From contig SJOL01002848.1 in assembly GCA_004794785.1 (NCBI GenBank), forward strand, positions 33,485 to 97,484: a stretch of DNA of 64,000 nt, written 5' to 3'. Position numbers and translations under genes: made by a program. Positions 34,101 through 46,100 of the stretch are shown piece by piece. This DNA is from Opisthorchis felineus. Its lineage: Eukaryota > Platyhelminthes > Trematoda > Opisthorchiida > Opisthorchiidae. The number at the start of each line of letters is the position of its first letter. The first letter of the stretch is position 1. The notes under the pieces are model-generated. The model was not told where the DNA came from and did no database searches. It saw only the letters and a program-made list of their open reading frames with translations.

Positions 34101-37100
34101 GGGCAACCAGGCAATATCCCAGCCCTCACAATTCCTTCGGGTGGTATGGCAGCTATTCATCGAAATGGTGTCACAGTTGAACGTTTTATGCATCACTATA
34201 TACAGAGGACCAGTAACTCAGCCGGAATACTCAAATGGCACCAGCTGTTGGATTAACAAACCAAAAAACAGGAAACTCCTTGGAGTCACATCAGCAGAGG
34301 TTACAGAGTAGAACCCCTGAGGCGTCTAGGTCAGAGGTCACTCGAGCCCAAAATAGTGAACGAAGGCAGGAGAGGCCAGGTTCAAAGGTCACGCGGTCAC
34401 TGGCCAATCAGGACATACAAGAACAGACCAGCCAACAGAACCATCCCACCGAACTACCAACCAACCTGCTAGCAACACGTATGTTAACACACACGTACCA
34501 CTACTCAACGCACAATCACTCACCCACCCCTGCACTCCACCCCACTGACAATGCAACAACGACATCACGTTTACTGGTAATGAAAAGTTTGCAATCAAAT
34601 TAGCCAGTTTAGCGAACAAACAAACGACTATCCATGCTACCTGAGCTGCCAGCATTCCTCTTCATAGGATGGTTATGTATTTTTGTATTTTCTGTATGTG
34701 TTTTGTAGGCCTGAACCCTTTCACACGAATCAGGCGACAGGTAGCCTGTCGCCTATCTGTAGAGCCAGCTTGTGGCTCTGAAGTGAGATCTGGTTACATG
34801 AATGGGCATGTCGATAGAATCTGTCAAATGTGCGTGGCTGTTTTACACGGCTTCCGTGAGAAATTGTAATTTCTGTGGCATAATCAGAACACAAAAATCT
34901 TCGAAAGTTTAGAGTATTTAAGGTCCCAGATTACCCCACTGTCCTTGTTGTTTTCTTAATAATACGCCCTCTCTCCCGACTTCAGGGAGAATGTTCATGT
35001 TCTGTGTCTGGTGTATTGAAATACATGGACACTAACTGATGTTATCAAGCGATCGGTTTCTATCCAGACTGTATCACCGAGGTGTAGACACCTCGTGCAA
35101 AAAATAGTAGCAAATCACAAGCCTCTCTGTCCAACCATGACACTTTTATTTCCGTTGTACAATTTTATTTGAACAAATTTGCATGCCGATGTACCAATGA
35201 AGTACCACTGTCCTGAAATGGCACCGCGGTTGATGATGCTATTCATGACGCAGAGAGTGTGTCAGCAGATTGAATGTGCCGTTTTTTGGTCGATATCCCG
35301 ATCACAGGCAAACATTTTGACTCAGGTTTCATCTGGCCTTTTCTTGCCAGATCATTGAAGCACGATCTTTTGTTGGATGGGTGGAAGTCACTTCTCATTT
35401 TCTTGACAGGTTGGAACTGAAGTTGACTCCTGAATTAAATTAAATCGACAGTGACGTTGTTCTATCACTCTCACCTACCAGATACACGGACAAACACGGA
35501 GAAGAGATATGTTACATCCGTGCGCCAAGTGACTGCCTTGTAAAGAAGGATGAAATCGAGTGCCGATTCAGTGAAACGGGTGCGCTTTGGCCAAAAATTG
35601 CTGGACACAGCGAATTTATCGGCCCATTGGTTTCGATCATACTGCTTGAGGATACAGAAAACATTATCTGGGTAGGTTCCACCACAGACAATATTTGACA
35701 AATATTTTATTCCTATGTGAGTCCTGACCAGGGTTCTATGCAATCTTCTTTCCCGTTCTCTGGTTTCAAAAATTCACTGCATTGACTATTTTCTCCTCCA
35801 GCAGAAACAAAAGTAAATAGTTCAGGTGTTGAAAAAGATAAATCCTTCAGCTGTAACACCCTTTCGGTGCCTAGCTGCCATGCCACCCGAAGGAAGCACG
35901 AAGGCTGGGATACTGCCAGGTTGCTCAAGCCTAGACAGGAGAAGTCGAGATGCAGAAGTCGGGATTTTGTAGTATGTACACTGATGTGAATCTCTTTTGA
36001 ACAATCGTCCTGCTGTTCTGGGGCACTCATTTCGGTGAGTCCAAACCAAAGCGGGGAAACACTGGACTCGAATTTCGCTGTTATTAGAGCTCATCAGCAG
36101 TGCACATTATTGGCCATTTTGGGGTTTCAACTGCGCACATCTGACATGCGAGGCGAGCGTGTTACCACTGCTCCACCAACGCAAGCTAGACCCAACTGAA
36201 TTTTTACGCCTGAACAGGTGAACGTGTTCGCGATTGAGTGATGTGAGCGGAAAGCTCGACGCCTCGAACGACGACCCAGTAACATACCTTGGTTTTGTCG
36301 ACCTACTGGCTCACCAGTCAGGACTTCCCAGTCAGGTAGCGCCACATACGCTTGAAACCTGCTGGACGCCTTTTGTTTCAGGTGTTGATGGTTGCCAGAT
36401 TTTCTAGAATGCACACACATGATATCTACAAATACGAACGATGATGAGGGAACGAGCAGAATGACAACCTACTTAGAAGTGTTACGTGCACTACCATTCA
36501 CTTATGAGGTCCCTGCCATCGCACCGTTATTTCTTAGGATATGGCCATGCACCTCCGATAACAATCAGACTGGGTCTGGGAAAATCATATATAGCGGTTT
36601 GCAAACACCTAGGTATACCTAAGAAACTTAGGTACAACTGTATGTGGTTAAAATAGACTTTATCCTATCTGATAATGACCACCCAAAGAAGCCTTTACGA
36701 GAGGGTAGGTCATTTCCTAGGGAGAACAAGCAACACAGCAAAATTATCTGCCCTCAAGCTTGAAAGTAGAGTGGCAGCTGCTAGAAATCCTCTTCAGTAG
36801 AAAACCCATTTGCACAGCTTGATGAGCGCTTCACTGAATAAGTGAGATAAACAACATTGAGAATGAGAAAACCTGTCTTTGGTGCACAGATACCTTCCAC
36901 GGAGCGTGGCAGCAAACGTCAATGTTTGAAAGACAGTACTTGCTAAGCGTATGTTTTTGAGTGCAAGAGATTTCCCCAAATTCTCAGTGCAACGAGGTAC
37001 TTTTTCAGTGGACATCTACATGAATCTCACGAGCGGACGTAAGCATTAACGCCACACCGAGAATCACATCAGTTGAATGTTTCACGGACAAGGTTATTCT

Positions 37101-40100
37101 ATGTAGGGCAAGATCCGAGGACTTGCAAAATGACGAACTAATTAATCATGGGACTCAACTTCGAGCCATTTTTCTTGCTTCTTGTGGGAACAATGGTGTT
37201 GTTCATCCTGTGGCGTCTTTGAGTGCAGAAAAAGACGGTACAACACGCCGTACGCGCGAATCAATATGTCCATCCATATTTAGAGTGCACTCATTAGTAT
37301 AATGATATGGTGAAAACCGGGAGAAACTAAGATCTTCACCTCGGATGTTAGCCCAGACTTCAAGAAATTGCTACCTTGAGAGCTAACCTTTACAACATTT
37401 AACAAGCGAGAACTTTATATAACCAACAAAGAAAGAAAGAAAGAAAAATGCAGAAAAGCTGGAAGGAATATTACAATGGAGGTCAAGAATTGGCCCGCAA
37501 AACACGCGCCATTTGAAAAAGCCGAGGAAGCTCATCGATTATTTATATTTCTAAGAAGCGTCAGTGGAGTTCCTCTTCTACATATGCACGAACAAGCTTG
37601 GTCACACGATGTATACCTGTGGAGAGCATCGTGGGCTCGGGCTTAGACGACCGGAGTTCGATTCCTCATAAGGATGCCCTGAAGTTGGCTGCAGGTGACA
37701 AGAGTACACGGCTATTGCTTCATCAACAAAAAGAGAAAAGGGATGCATTTTGTGGTCTAAACCGAGGAGTCCGTACGTGGATTGCTGTGACGTTCGTTCA
37801 GTAGCACTGGTGTGACTTAGATGGCGAATAAGTAGGTCGACAGTAGTTGCAATGAATTTGCTTACAAAACCTAGAAACCTTCTGTAGCACTATAGGAGGA
37901 AAAACCATTTTCGTGTAGCCAAAATGCTAACAATTGCAAACCACCACAAGCTTTCGTGGCTGGAACCCGTTTACATTACATCATATTGCACACACTAAAC
38001 CGGGTATCACTACTAAAATTCAACAATTCACTGATATTGTGAGTGGCTTGGTGGTTATTTCAACTTTCGCGTTTATTGGTTAAAGTCAAACCTACAAAAC
38101 TTTCAAGATAAGTTTCATAACGAGCCAGTAAGTGTTTGGCTATTCTCCACGGATGTCTCTTACTGAGGATGTTCACCGTGTCATCATTTGAGTTTCGCAA
38201 CGTAACCAAACGATTCTCAGTATTGTACAGTACATTTTTGTAAAATGGACTGATTATATGCCGATTTTATTACATCAGTCCGACGAACCGTGGATAGTCG
38301 GTGTTCCGAACAAATACATCAAAGCCACTTCAAAGGAATCGGTGATATTCACAATAGAATCCGGACCTAATGGAGTACCTGAATTGGAAATGGACCCAAC
38401 GAAAGTTGTGAGTGCAACAGAATAATAGTATACACACCCAGTCGTAAAAATGTAACGTTCAGAGGTTTGTTGGTAGTTTTGGTACGAATTTTTGACCCGA
38501 ATTCCGTATGCCATTTTCCCATGTTGGCTCAAAGATGTTCATTCTTACTCGCGGGGTCACAAGAGGAGTGATGTAAATGGTCAAAGGTAAGAGGTATATG
38601 CGGTGAGTATCGCTGACGTGTTTATCCGTGTATGGTTCTTATACAAGGCATTTGTATCGATAAGAATCGGAAGAAATCGGTGAGCAAATAAGCGAAAATC
38701 GTTATAATATCTCAATAATAAAGTCCATATGCTATGAGTGTGGAAAGTAAGGTTTCACTGGTAGTCTCAGAATCCAATGCAGTCAACGTGCAACGCACCA
38801 GTCATGATGCAAATTCATTAACGTGTAAGAGTCCGTTTATGCTCACCAATGTAGTACCCTCTAACTGGAATATCCCTGTTCACAGGTTCAAAGAAATCCT
38901 CAGTTTTATGCAACAGCTGACTGACTCTTAGTCAAGATATTCAGCTTTATAGGAAATATTTCACGCTTGACTGCATTCTGTGTTATTCTTCCTCATTTGA
39001 CCCCGTGTGAAATACACTTGTCCCACAATGGACAAAAAAAACACGGAAAGTTACTAGGGACCCAAATGCCAAATTTGCTCTCGTAGTCCCAATAAAGGAA
39101 GCGGATTTGGGGGTCTGTTTGCTGTCACACATCTGCTGAATCGTTTTTCTTAGAATTGTCTGATTGGAAGTCCACAGTGTTATTTGCGGTTAATTTCGTT
39201 TTCTGCGGTAATTTATCAAATGGAAATTTTGTGATGTTTCAGTGCAGAGAAGTGACATTTATTTGTGATACTTGTTGGTGATAAACGCCAACAGTTCACT
39301 TAACCCTTAGACAGTGTGGTATAACTGCAACTCTCAAAGAAATAAAAAAGGGTAAATTAAGAAGAATGTTTATTTCCGTAGGCAGACTTGTTTCCACTCG
39401 TTCTGGATACCGCATTCTGCAGAAAACCATTCTCCTACTAATGAAAGACGTATCATCGTTTGAACGACTTTCTGCTGAAGCTACTGGTGGTAAGTGATAG
39501 TCAATTGCATTGTGTTATCATTGCTTCAGCCCACAAAAGATCTCGTCTCATGGGTGGAACGTCAAACCACAGAAGTGGTTTCTGATGGAAGACATTATCT
39601 TGAATGCCGCGTGCGTCGACTGAGCCCTGTAACGCTGGCGCCTTGTGCAAGAATTAGAAAGGATTCGGCTGAAATCGGCCCACTCGGTGGTCGGCTAATC
39701 AGTGTGACGGAGCCAAAAGTTGCTTTGTACATACCTGAATCAGCCGTAAAAGTATCGCTTCCGTTCACTTTGCAGGTGAGTAATATTCCAGATTCGCGTT
39801 TAACGGTGATGATAACTGTGGCTGTCTTATTTACTCCGTCTGAAAGTGTGATGCAACTCTTAATCCCTATACTGGTTCACATCATAATGTATGGTCACAA
39901 CAGGTCTGAATCCACTGTTGTCAGAAATAACGGCCTATATGAGACATATTATTTTGCTTTCAATGTTAAATTTTAACCCCCACCTGTGACATCTTTTAAG
40001 CGTGCTAGCTGAAAACATCTCTTTGTTGTTGTATATTTTGCTCCCAAATCTGGGTGTGCGTCAGTCGGAATGAGATATAAAATTAGAAATGTCATTAGAA

Positions 40101-43100
40101 CTGCCAGAATACAAGTGACGCTATATGTTAACATTTCTTTTACTGTCTTTATTCGCGAATGTAAAATATGCAAATTGAATAACTAGAGAGTAGAAACAAT
40201 GTTGAATAGACATTGGTTGGCTGGTCAATGCCAGGGTAACCAAGTTGTGGGCTTCAACTGCTTTTGTGTGCATAGTCTGGACTAGTTTGGTTTGATCATC
40301 AGCGCTTTGCTGATGGCCAAAACCCCAGAGCTTGTGTTGAAAAAACCTTCTGATTGGGCTGTTGTCCTAATGAATAACGGACTTATCAGTTGCATATATT
40401 TCACAGAGAGTTCAAAACAGGATATCTGAGTTGCTCCAGCCTGGATGACAGCGTGCAGCCCGACAGAGAATCTTCCAATCGCGCGGCATTTTGTTGCCAT
40501 TTATTGTCAGTTTACTACGGCCTTAGATTTCCGTAGTGAACATAAGAAAAGTGTATAGCAGTTATGTTCTGGGCACTAGCATCTTCATAAACGTGTGCGT
40601 ACGTTTGAATATATATATACTTACATGTAAATGACATTTATGCATTTTGGTCATTTGGAAGTCGGTCGGACTTATGGACTCAGATCAGATAAATTTTGTC
40701 TGCATTTGTGTCTTTTTTCAATGTCCAAGAGACTACAATCAAGGGGTGAATATTTTCTGGTTACCTTAGATCTTTCTATCTAAATTTGTTCAAACGAGTT
40801 TTAACAGTGTAGCACATCATTACCGATATGTGCTCACGCAATCCAGATTTGATGTCCGAAATTCATTTTTAGGTGAAACAAATGGATCATCGACAACTGT
40901 CATTCGTTAAAGCACAAAACGAACTGCTCATGAAAGAGTTCCTTACATGCAGCCCACTGGTCTACTTGAGTAAGTTGTTTCATCTAGAGGCCACCATTTT
41001 GAAAGATAGACTGTCGCGGTTAATAAATAGCTCCGGAACTCAAACTGGTTCGGATGTATTTGAACGGCTGTGCACCGTATCTAAACTCCTAATTTACACC
41101 TGTGATGAGACGTCTAAATAGCTCTACACACCAGCCAGTGAAAGACGCACACGGCTTACCTATCCCGCGGAAAGCTCTTTCGCAAGGTTTGATATAACTG
41201 GCAATTTCGATGGCGGAGACTATCTCGCAGCTGATTTTGATACGTTCAAGAAAAACAAAGGATGAGTTAAAGACTTGTGATTGACGCTTTTGCCACAAAT
41301 TACTTAAGCTCAAACATTGATCTGAAATGGACCTAGATCAACTGGTTTCTGCAAAACTTCGATTTGCTGCAGTTTCAGATCGATTTTTTTCGGTATTGTT
41401 GTCCTGTTGTATTCCACCAATGAAATTCAACTTAAGCAGATCAGTTGATCAAGGTTATTCATCATTGGATAAAATCGAGTGCATGAACAGTGATCATAAG
41501 CCCACAAATTGCCTACATATTGATAGAGAACAAACTGGCGTGAAAGATTCCAAAAATTAGCTTAACTGTTCTGTACCGACGTTAAATTTCTGTACGTATT
41601 GTTAATAATTTCAAGCCCATTCTTTTACGGCTACATATGTGGTGTTCTTTTATCGTACAACTTGGTGGAAAATCCGAGTTCTCAAGGTAGTGCGTAAACT
41701 CAAAACGACGAGAAAATGCGTTAAAAAGAATCCAGTAAGCACATTCTTTGTGGTTTATTTTTGTCTTCATCAACCATACCATACTTTAGGGACCATCTGA
41801 AAATTCTTTACTTCATTTTAGCATCTGCGAGAAAAACGACCTTCAAACCAGTGCATATATCCTTTCCGATTCCCGAACAAACACCTCCACAACGAAGCAA
41901 CGTAGATCCCAGCATTTTAAATCGTGTTCGGTACGACAACCATTGTGAACGTTCTATGCTCAGCGAAGACGGCACAGGAAGCACTGGTAGGTTTTTTGCA
42001 AGCAGCCCCGTGTGTAGTAAACATATGGGAAAGATCATGTGAGGTGACCGCGGAGATAATAATCATGTGATTCCTCTAATTTAACGCATCAACTTGTCAG
42101 ACTGTTCGATTTGGCATCGTCGTCGTCATCGTAATTGTGCTAATCATTATCAACATCACAGTTATCGTAATTGGCATCAGTATCGTAATCCTCATTGTTT
42201 TTGCCCTTATTATTGCCATCCAATCAGTTAAATAACCCTAATTTTTTGGAACACTTGACTAAGAAACCAGATTCGAACACTCTCGTTAAAAAGTCATGTT
42301 ATTGTGTTCGTCCTCCACCCGTTGGAGATGGAAATTTTTTCCACCTAGGTGGTACTTATTTGGTGTACCTTTCTCACACTTTTGTGGCTTGAAACAGCTT
42401 ACTGGTTAAGGCGCAAGAGTACGTATTCCGGACCCAACTCGCAGCATCTCGGCAGCTTCTGTCTAGGTTTGAGCAACCTAGCAGTATCTCAGCTCTTATT
42501 CTTCCTTCGGGTAACACAGCAGCTAGGTACCGAAGAAACAAGTATTATTTATCTATTATTTTTATTACTGTTGAAAATTCCATTATAGGATACAAATCTT
42601 CCGAGGCTACGGTATTCAACAATTTCCAAAAGTCACTGCTCCTGGCGCAACTTATTTCTGGCAAGTGTTTCACCCATTATTTTTGGTTTCGGTGATCTTT
42701 TCGGGCTTGGCAACAAATGATGACTTCAGGCTCCTCTTGCCTTTTTGTTCTAAAGGTCAAAGAAAGGAAGTTTCTGCAGTTGTCATAATGCAGAATTCCG
42801 AGAAGACTGGTGACAACTGGACCGTGTGTGAAGATGCTGAGCTTGTTGATACGGTGGACGGTGTGGTGACCTTCAGTCTACAAAAAATCGAAAGTTGTCG
42901 GTTAGTTGCCATTAAGCAGTTGGTTATTTATATATCATTTGCATCAACGGGTGAGATGGCTCAGTGGTTAGAGCGCGAATTTACTGACCGGAAGGTCCGT
43001 GGTTCGAACCCGATTTCTGCCTCTCAACTTCCCCTGTCTAGGCTTGAGCAACCTTGCAGTTTCCCAGCCATCGTGCTTCCTTCGGATGGCATGGCAGTTA

Positions 43101-46100
43101 GGCAAGGGAAGGGTGCTACAACTGAACGATTTTTTTTCAATTATTAATGGTGGAACTGATTCCTGGGAAAGCCAAAAGGCAATACTACGAATTATTTGAC
43201 ATCAAAATTAGTCTTGCAGCTCACTCGCGAATGTCTCCAATGAATCCATCGGTTGGTTTGTGTTGATAAAATTTTCCATACATGCACTTAAACTGTCTAC
43301 CAAATTTGTGAGCTTGCTTTTCAGCCCGCAACTATCTTAAAGTCTCCAGTTTTATTCATCGTTTAAAATGATTGTATTTCAGTTCGGAGCACAAATCTTC
43401 ATTTCTTTACTCTTCCCTGTGAAGTCCGATGTGAAATTGTACAAAGTTACAGGAATTGGAGAGCTGATGATTTTTTGCACGAATGACATATTTATCTGAA
43501 GTGGACCTACTAGGTAAATTGCAATGTGTAGAGCTGTTTTCATTAGAGAATTTTCTCGCTTAGTGTCTAGCAGTTACTTGTGGAACTTATTCAGGTTTCG
43601 GTCAAAATTTAGAGGCCCATTTGTCTGAAACATTCACAGTCGTTACTTTGGGAGCACTTACGATGGTGAATGACTTTTCAGAGCGGCACACACTTGCGAA
43701 GATTAACGTGAGCCACTCCTGAGTAACTGGCAAGCTGTCTCAGAAATTGCAGTGAAAAATCATATTCTCCCCAAAGCACAATAGTTGATCGTACAATGCG
43801 TTCGTCTTCCAGTCAGTAATTTATGGGTGCAAGAAAATACAACTGAATGATCTGTCCACAAAAGACTCGCCAAATAAGCTTAGTCATCTGGTTTAGTACC
43901 GTACGAAATGATGCACAAACTAGAGATCATAACACTCTGCTTCACTTGATCCCTTACAAATTTAGATTTCTGGTCCTCAAGCTGTCACGGATGATCGACT
44001 CCGAGACGCTTTCGCATTGTGCCACGCTGATTGAAGAAGGCTTGTCAAAATCTTTGGTGCGCATCGCGCTGCTACAACATCTGAAGTATCCACATCAGTT
44101 ATGTCTGATATGTGGACAACAAGACCAGTTGGATGCAGACATTAAAGCTCTGAATGAAGAAGCCTACCATGAAGTCGAGAAACCATATGGACCAGTGCTG
44201 TTGAAAGAGGGTCAGAAAATGGATATTTTCATCCGTCCGAACTTGCGTCTTGTTGGCAGCGAGAAAAATTCGTCGCAGAAGAAGCTGACGATGAAAATAA
44301 GTCTCGCTTCTATAAGCCCTAATCTAAACAAGGTAGGTTTTGCACATTTGAAGTTAGACGCAAACATCTCCTTGGTGAGTTTGTCGGCGCAAATTTCTTC
44401 TGACTCACTTATAAAGAACTTCAGTGCTTATTCGTAATGCACTACTCATAAGGTTGCTGAAAATTCTTCGACAGCCCACGACCGGTTTCGCAGATGAGTG
44501 TATTTCGTCAACTTCAGTGCTTCTTTTCTTATTTCACTGCGCGCGAATTCAAACTTTGGGGTTTCTTAATTTTTTTAATTGCAGCAAATAATACAATTTT
44601 GTTGGCCTATCGGGTTCAATGAATTGCAATGAGATTTATATCTCAAGACTTCCATTATCAATAGATTTGTAAATCAAAACCCTACACTCAGTGGTCCTCA
44701 AATATCCCATATTTATTGCGAATCTATGGCCTACAAAGTTAGCTGGCAACCGCTTGTAGAAATCACTGTTATTATAAACGCTCATTGTGCCAATTGTGTG
44801 TATTGGGCAGATTTCTGAAGACCTTTACCTACTCAAAGGATGTTGACTGTTATGAAGTAGGTCTTTTTGGTCATGAAATAGTAGTTTAGGAAGCAATAAG
44901 ATAACTATGGCAGAAGAGGGTTGCCTAATGCTTTGGCTTATCTCTTTTGTGCACCAGCTCGCTAACAAATACTGGCTTTCGTAGTCAAGCGGTTCCGTCG
45001 ATTCGTTGTTTGTGGAAGAATTGGAAAAAACGATCTCAGATAGCTAGACGATATCTTCAGTGAGCATCCACCCCTACTAATTCCAGCCTGTTCTCTGATT
45101 CTCTCTACAAGTTTAATCCGACTAGGTCTGCTTCTCACAAAAAGGCATCCGATGGCACTTTTGTCCTCCTTACGTACAGCAATCCTAACTAGTGGCTACC
45201 AAAATGACATGGTAGTCAGGGTTGTACGTTGTAATTATCCAGTGAGCTAAATAGGTTCGGACTTTGTTCCTCAATGTTTAACCATTCCAGGAAGGCCAAA
45301 GCGGAGCAACCAAAAACGTAGAGGCAAGCTACTGTATAATACTAATCGTACCACTACACTAGTCAGTGGTTTCAATGTCCATTTGGAAAAACAGATAAAC
45401 ATAATGTCCGTCTGAGCGGAAGATCCAGTGTAGCGACAACGGCAATCGCCTCCTACAACTCTGAGCTGATCACCATTTACGTCGAAAGCACAAACGTTCC
45501 GTACGAACATAAGCAGCGCGCAATTTGGCACTCCACAGGCCGTAACAAATCGGGCATTCAGACGGATCGCATAGCATTTAGTTATGGATGGCGATCCTGT
45601 GTTGAACAGTGTCTACAAACGACCGGTTATCTTGCCTAAGTACACACTAAAGTAATGTAATACGGTCCTTATCGGGTGAAACATAAGCAATCTGAAGACT
45701 TTCCAGGCGTGAATCTAGATCTCAGGGCAACTAGACATGCCAGCATCAGGTAACCTCCGTTTCAGAAAAGTCTCACAAGGATACCGTAATGAAGCATTTA
45801 TTCTATGTCATACATGTTTTTAGTTTGTTGTGGAGGCCATTGATCAATCTGCACAAGTTGGATTCGACAAGCACCATGGCGTAGTAGACATTTACTGCGA
45901 GAAAGATGTGTGCATCCCTATCAGTCCAGAACGCAACAAACAAGCCGGCGTGCAAAGTGGTCCATTAACGATCAACACGCCATCAAAAACTAAGAAGCCT
46001 CGCTACCGAATCATTCAGGAGCCGGTTCGATTGGTTCGTCTCGTGGTGAGCCTTCCCAAAGCACCGACTACGAACCCTACACCTTGGAATCAGTCCGATT

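Larger units (their letters stand above)
28534..35481. other. Intron between exons 2 and 3, or intergenic (6.9 kb)
   Basis: Contains the decayed hammerhead SINE-B copy (31155-31310), an RTE 3' end (32165-32240), a SINE-A fragment (34060-34205), repeat E (34301-34640) and two adjacent hairpins (34732-34779). No ankyrin-repeat or other coding exon was recognised. Confidence 0.6.
35672..38278. other. ZU5 gene intron 3
   Basis: A 2.6 kb GT-AG intron. It holds SINE-A, SINE-B, the adjoining repeat and an (AAAG)n tract at 37428-37447. A possible tRNA-like head with B box GGAGTTCGATTCC is near 37600-37670. Confidence 0.65.
41987..42588. other. ZU5 gene intron 7 with degenerate trinucleotide run and SINE-A
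   Basis: Contains an imperfect GTC/ATC/ATT-rich run at about 42118-42200 and a SINE-A copy at 42396-42570. Confidence 0.65.

Noticed and set aside
34235..34603. 122-codon frame
   Set aside because: It falls within repeat E, and its Gln/Thr/His-rich composition follows the repeat; the 52 kb copy does not keep the frame.
39381..39479. Possible extra ZU5 gene exon bounded by TAG and GTAAGT
   Set aside because: Its only open frame leaves phase 1, which puts exon 5 out of frame; no ZU5-like residues.
42961..43015. Possible functional tRNA gene (good A and B boxes)
   Set aside because: The sequence continues into the SINE-A body found at five other places, and I could not draw a proper acceptor stem.
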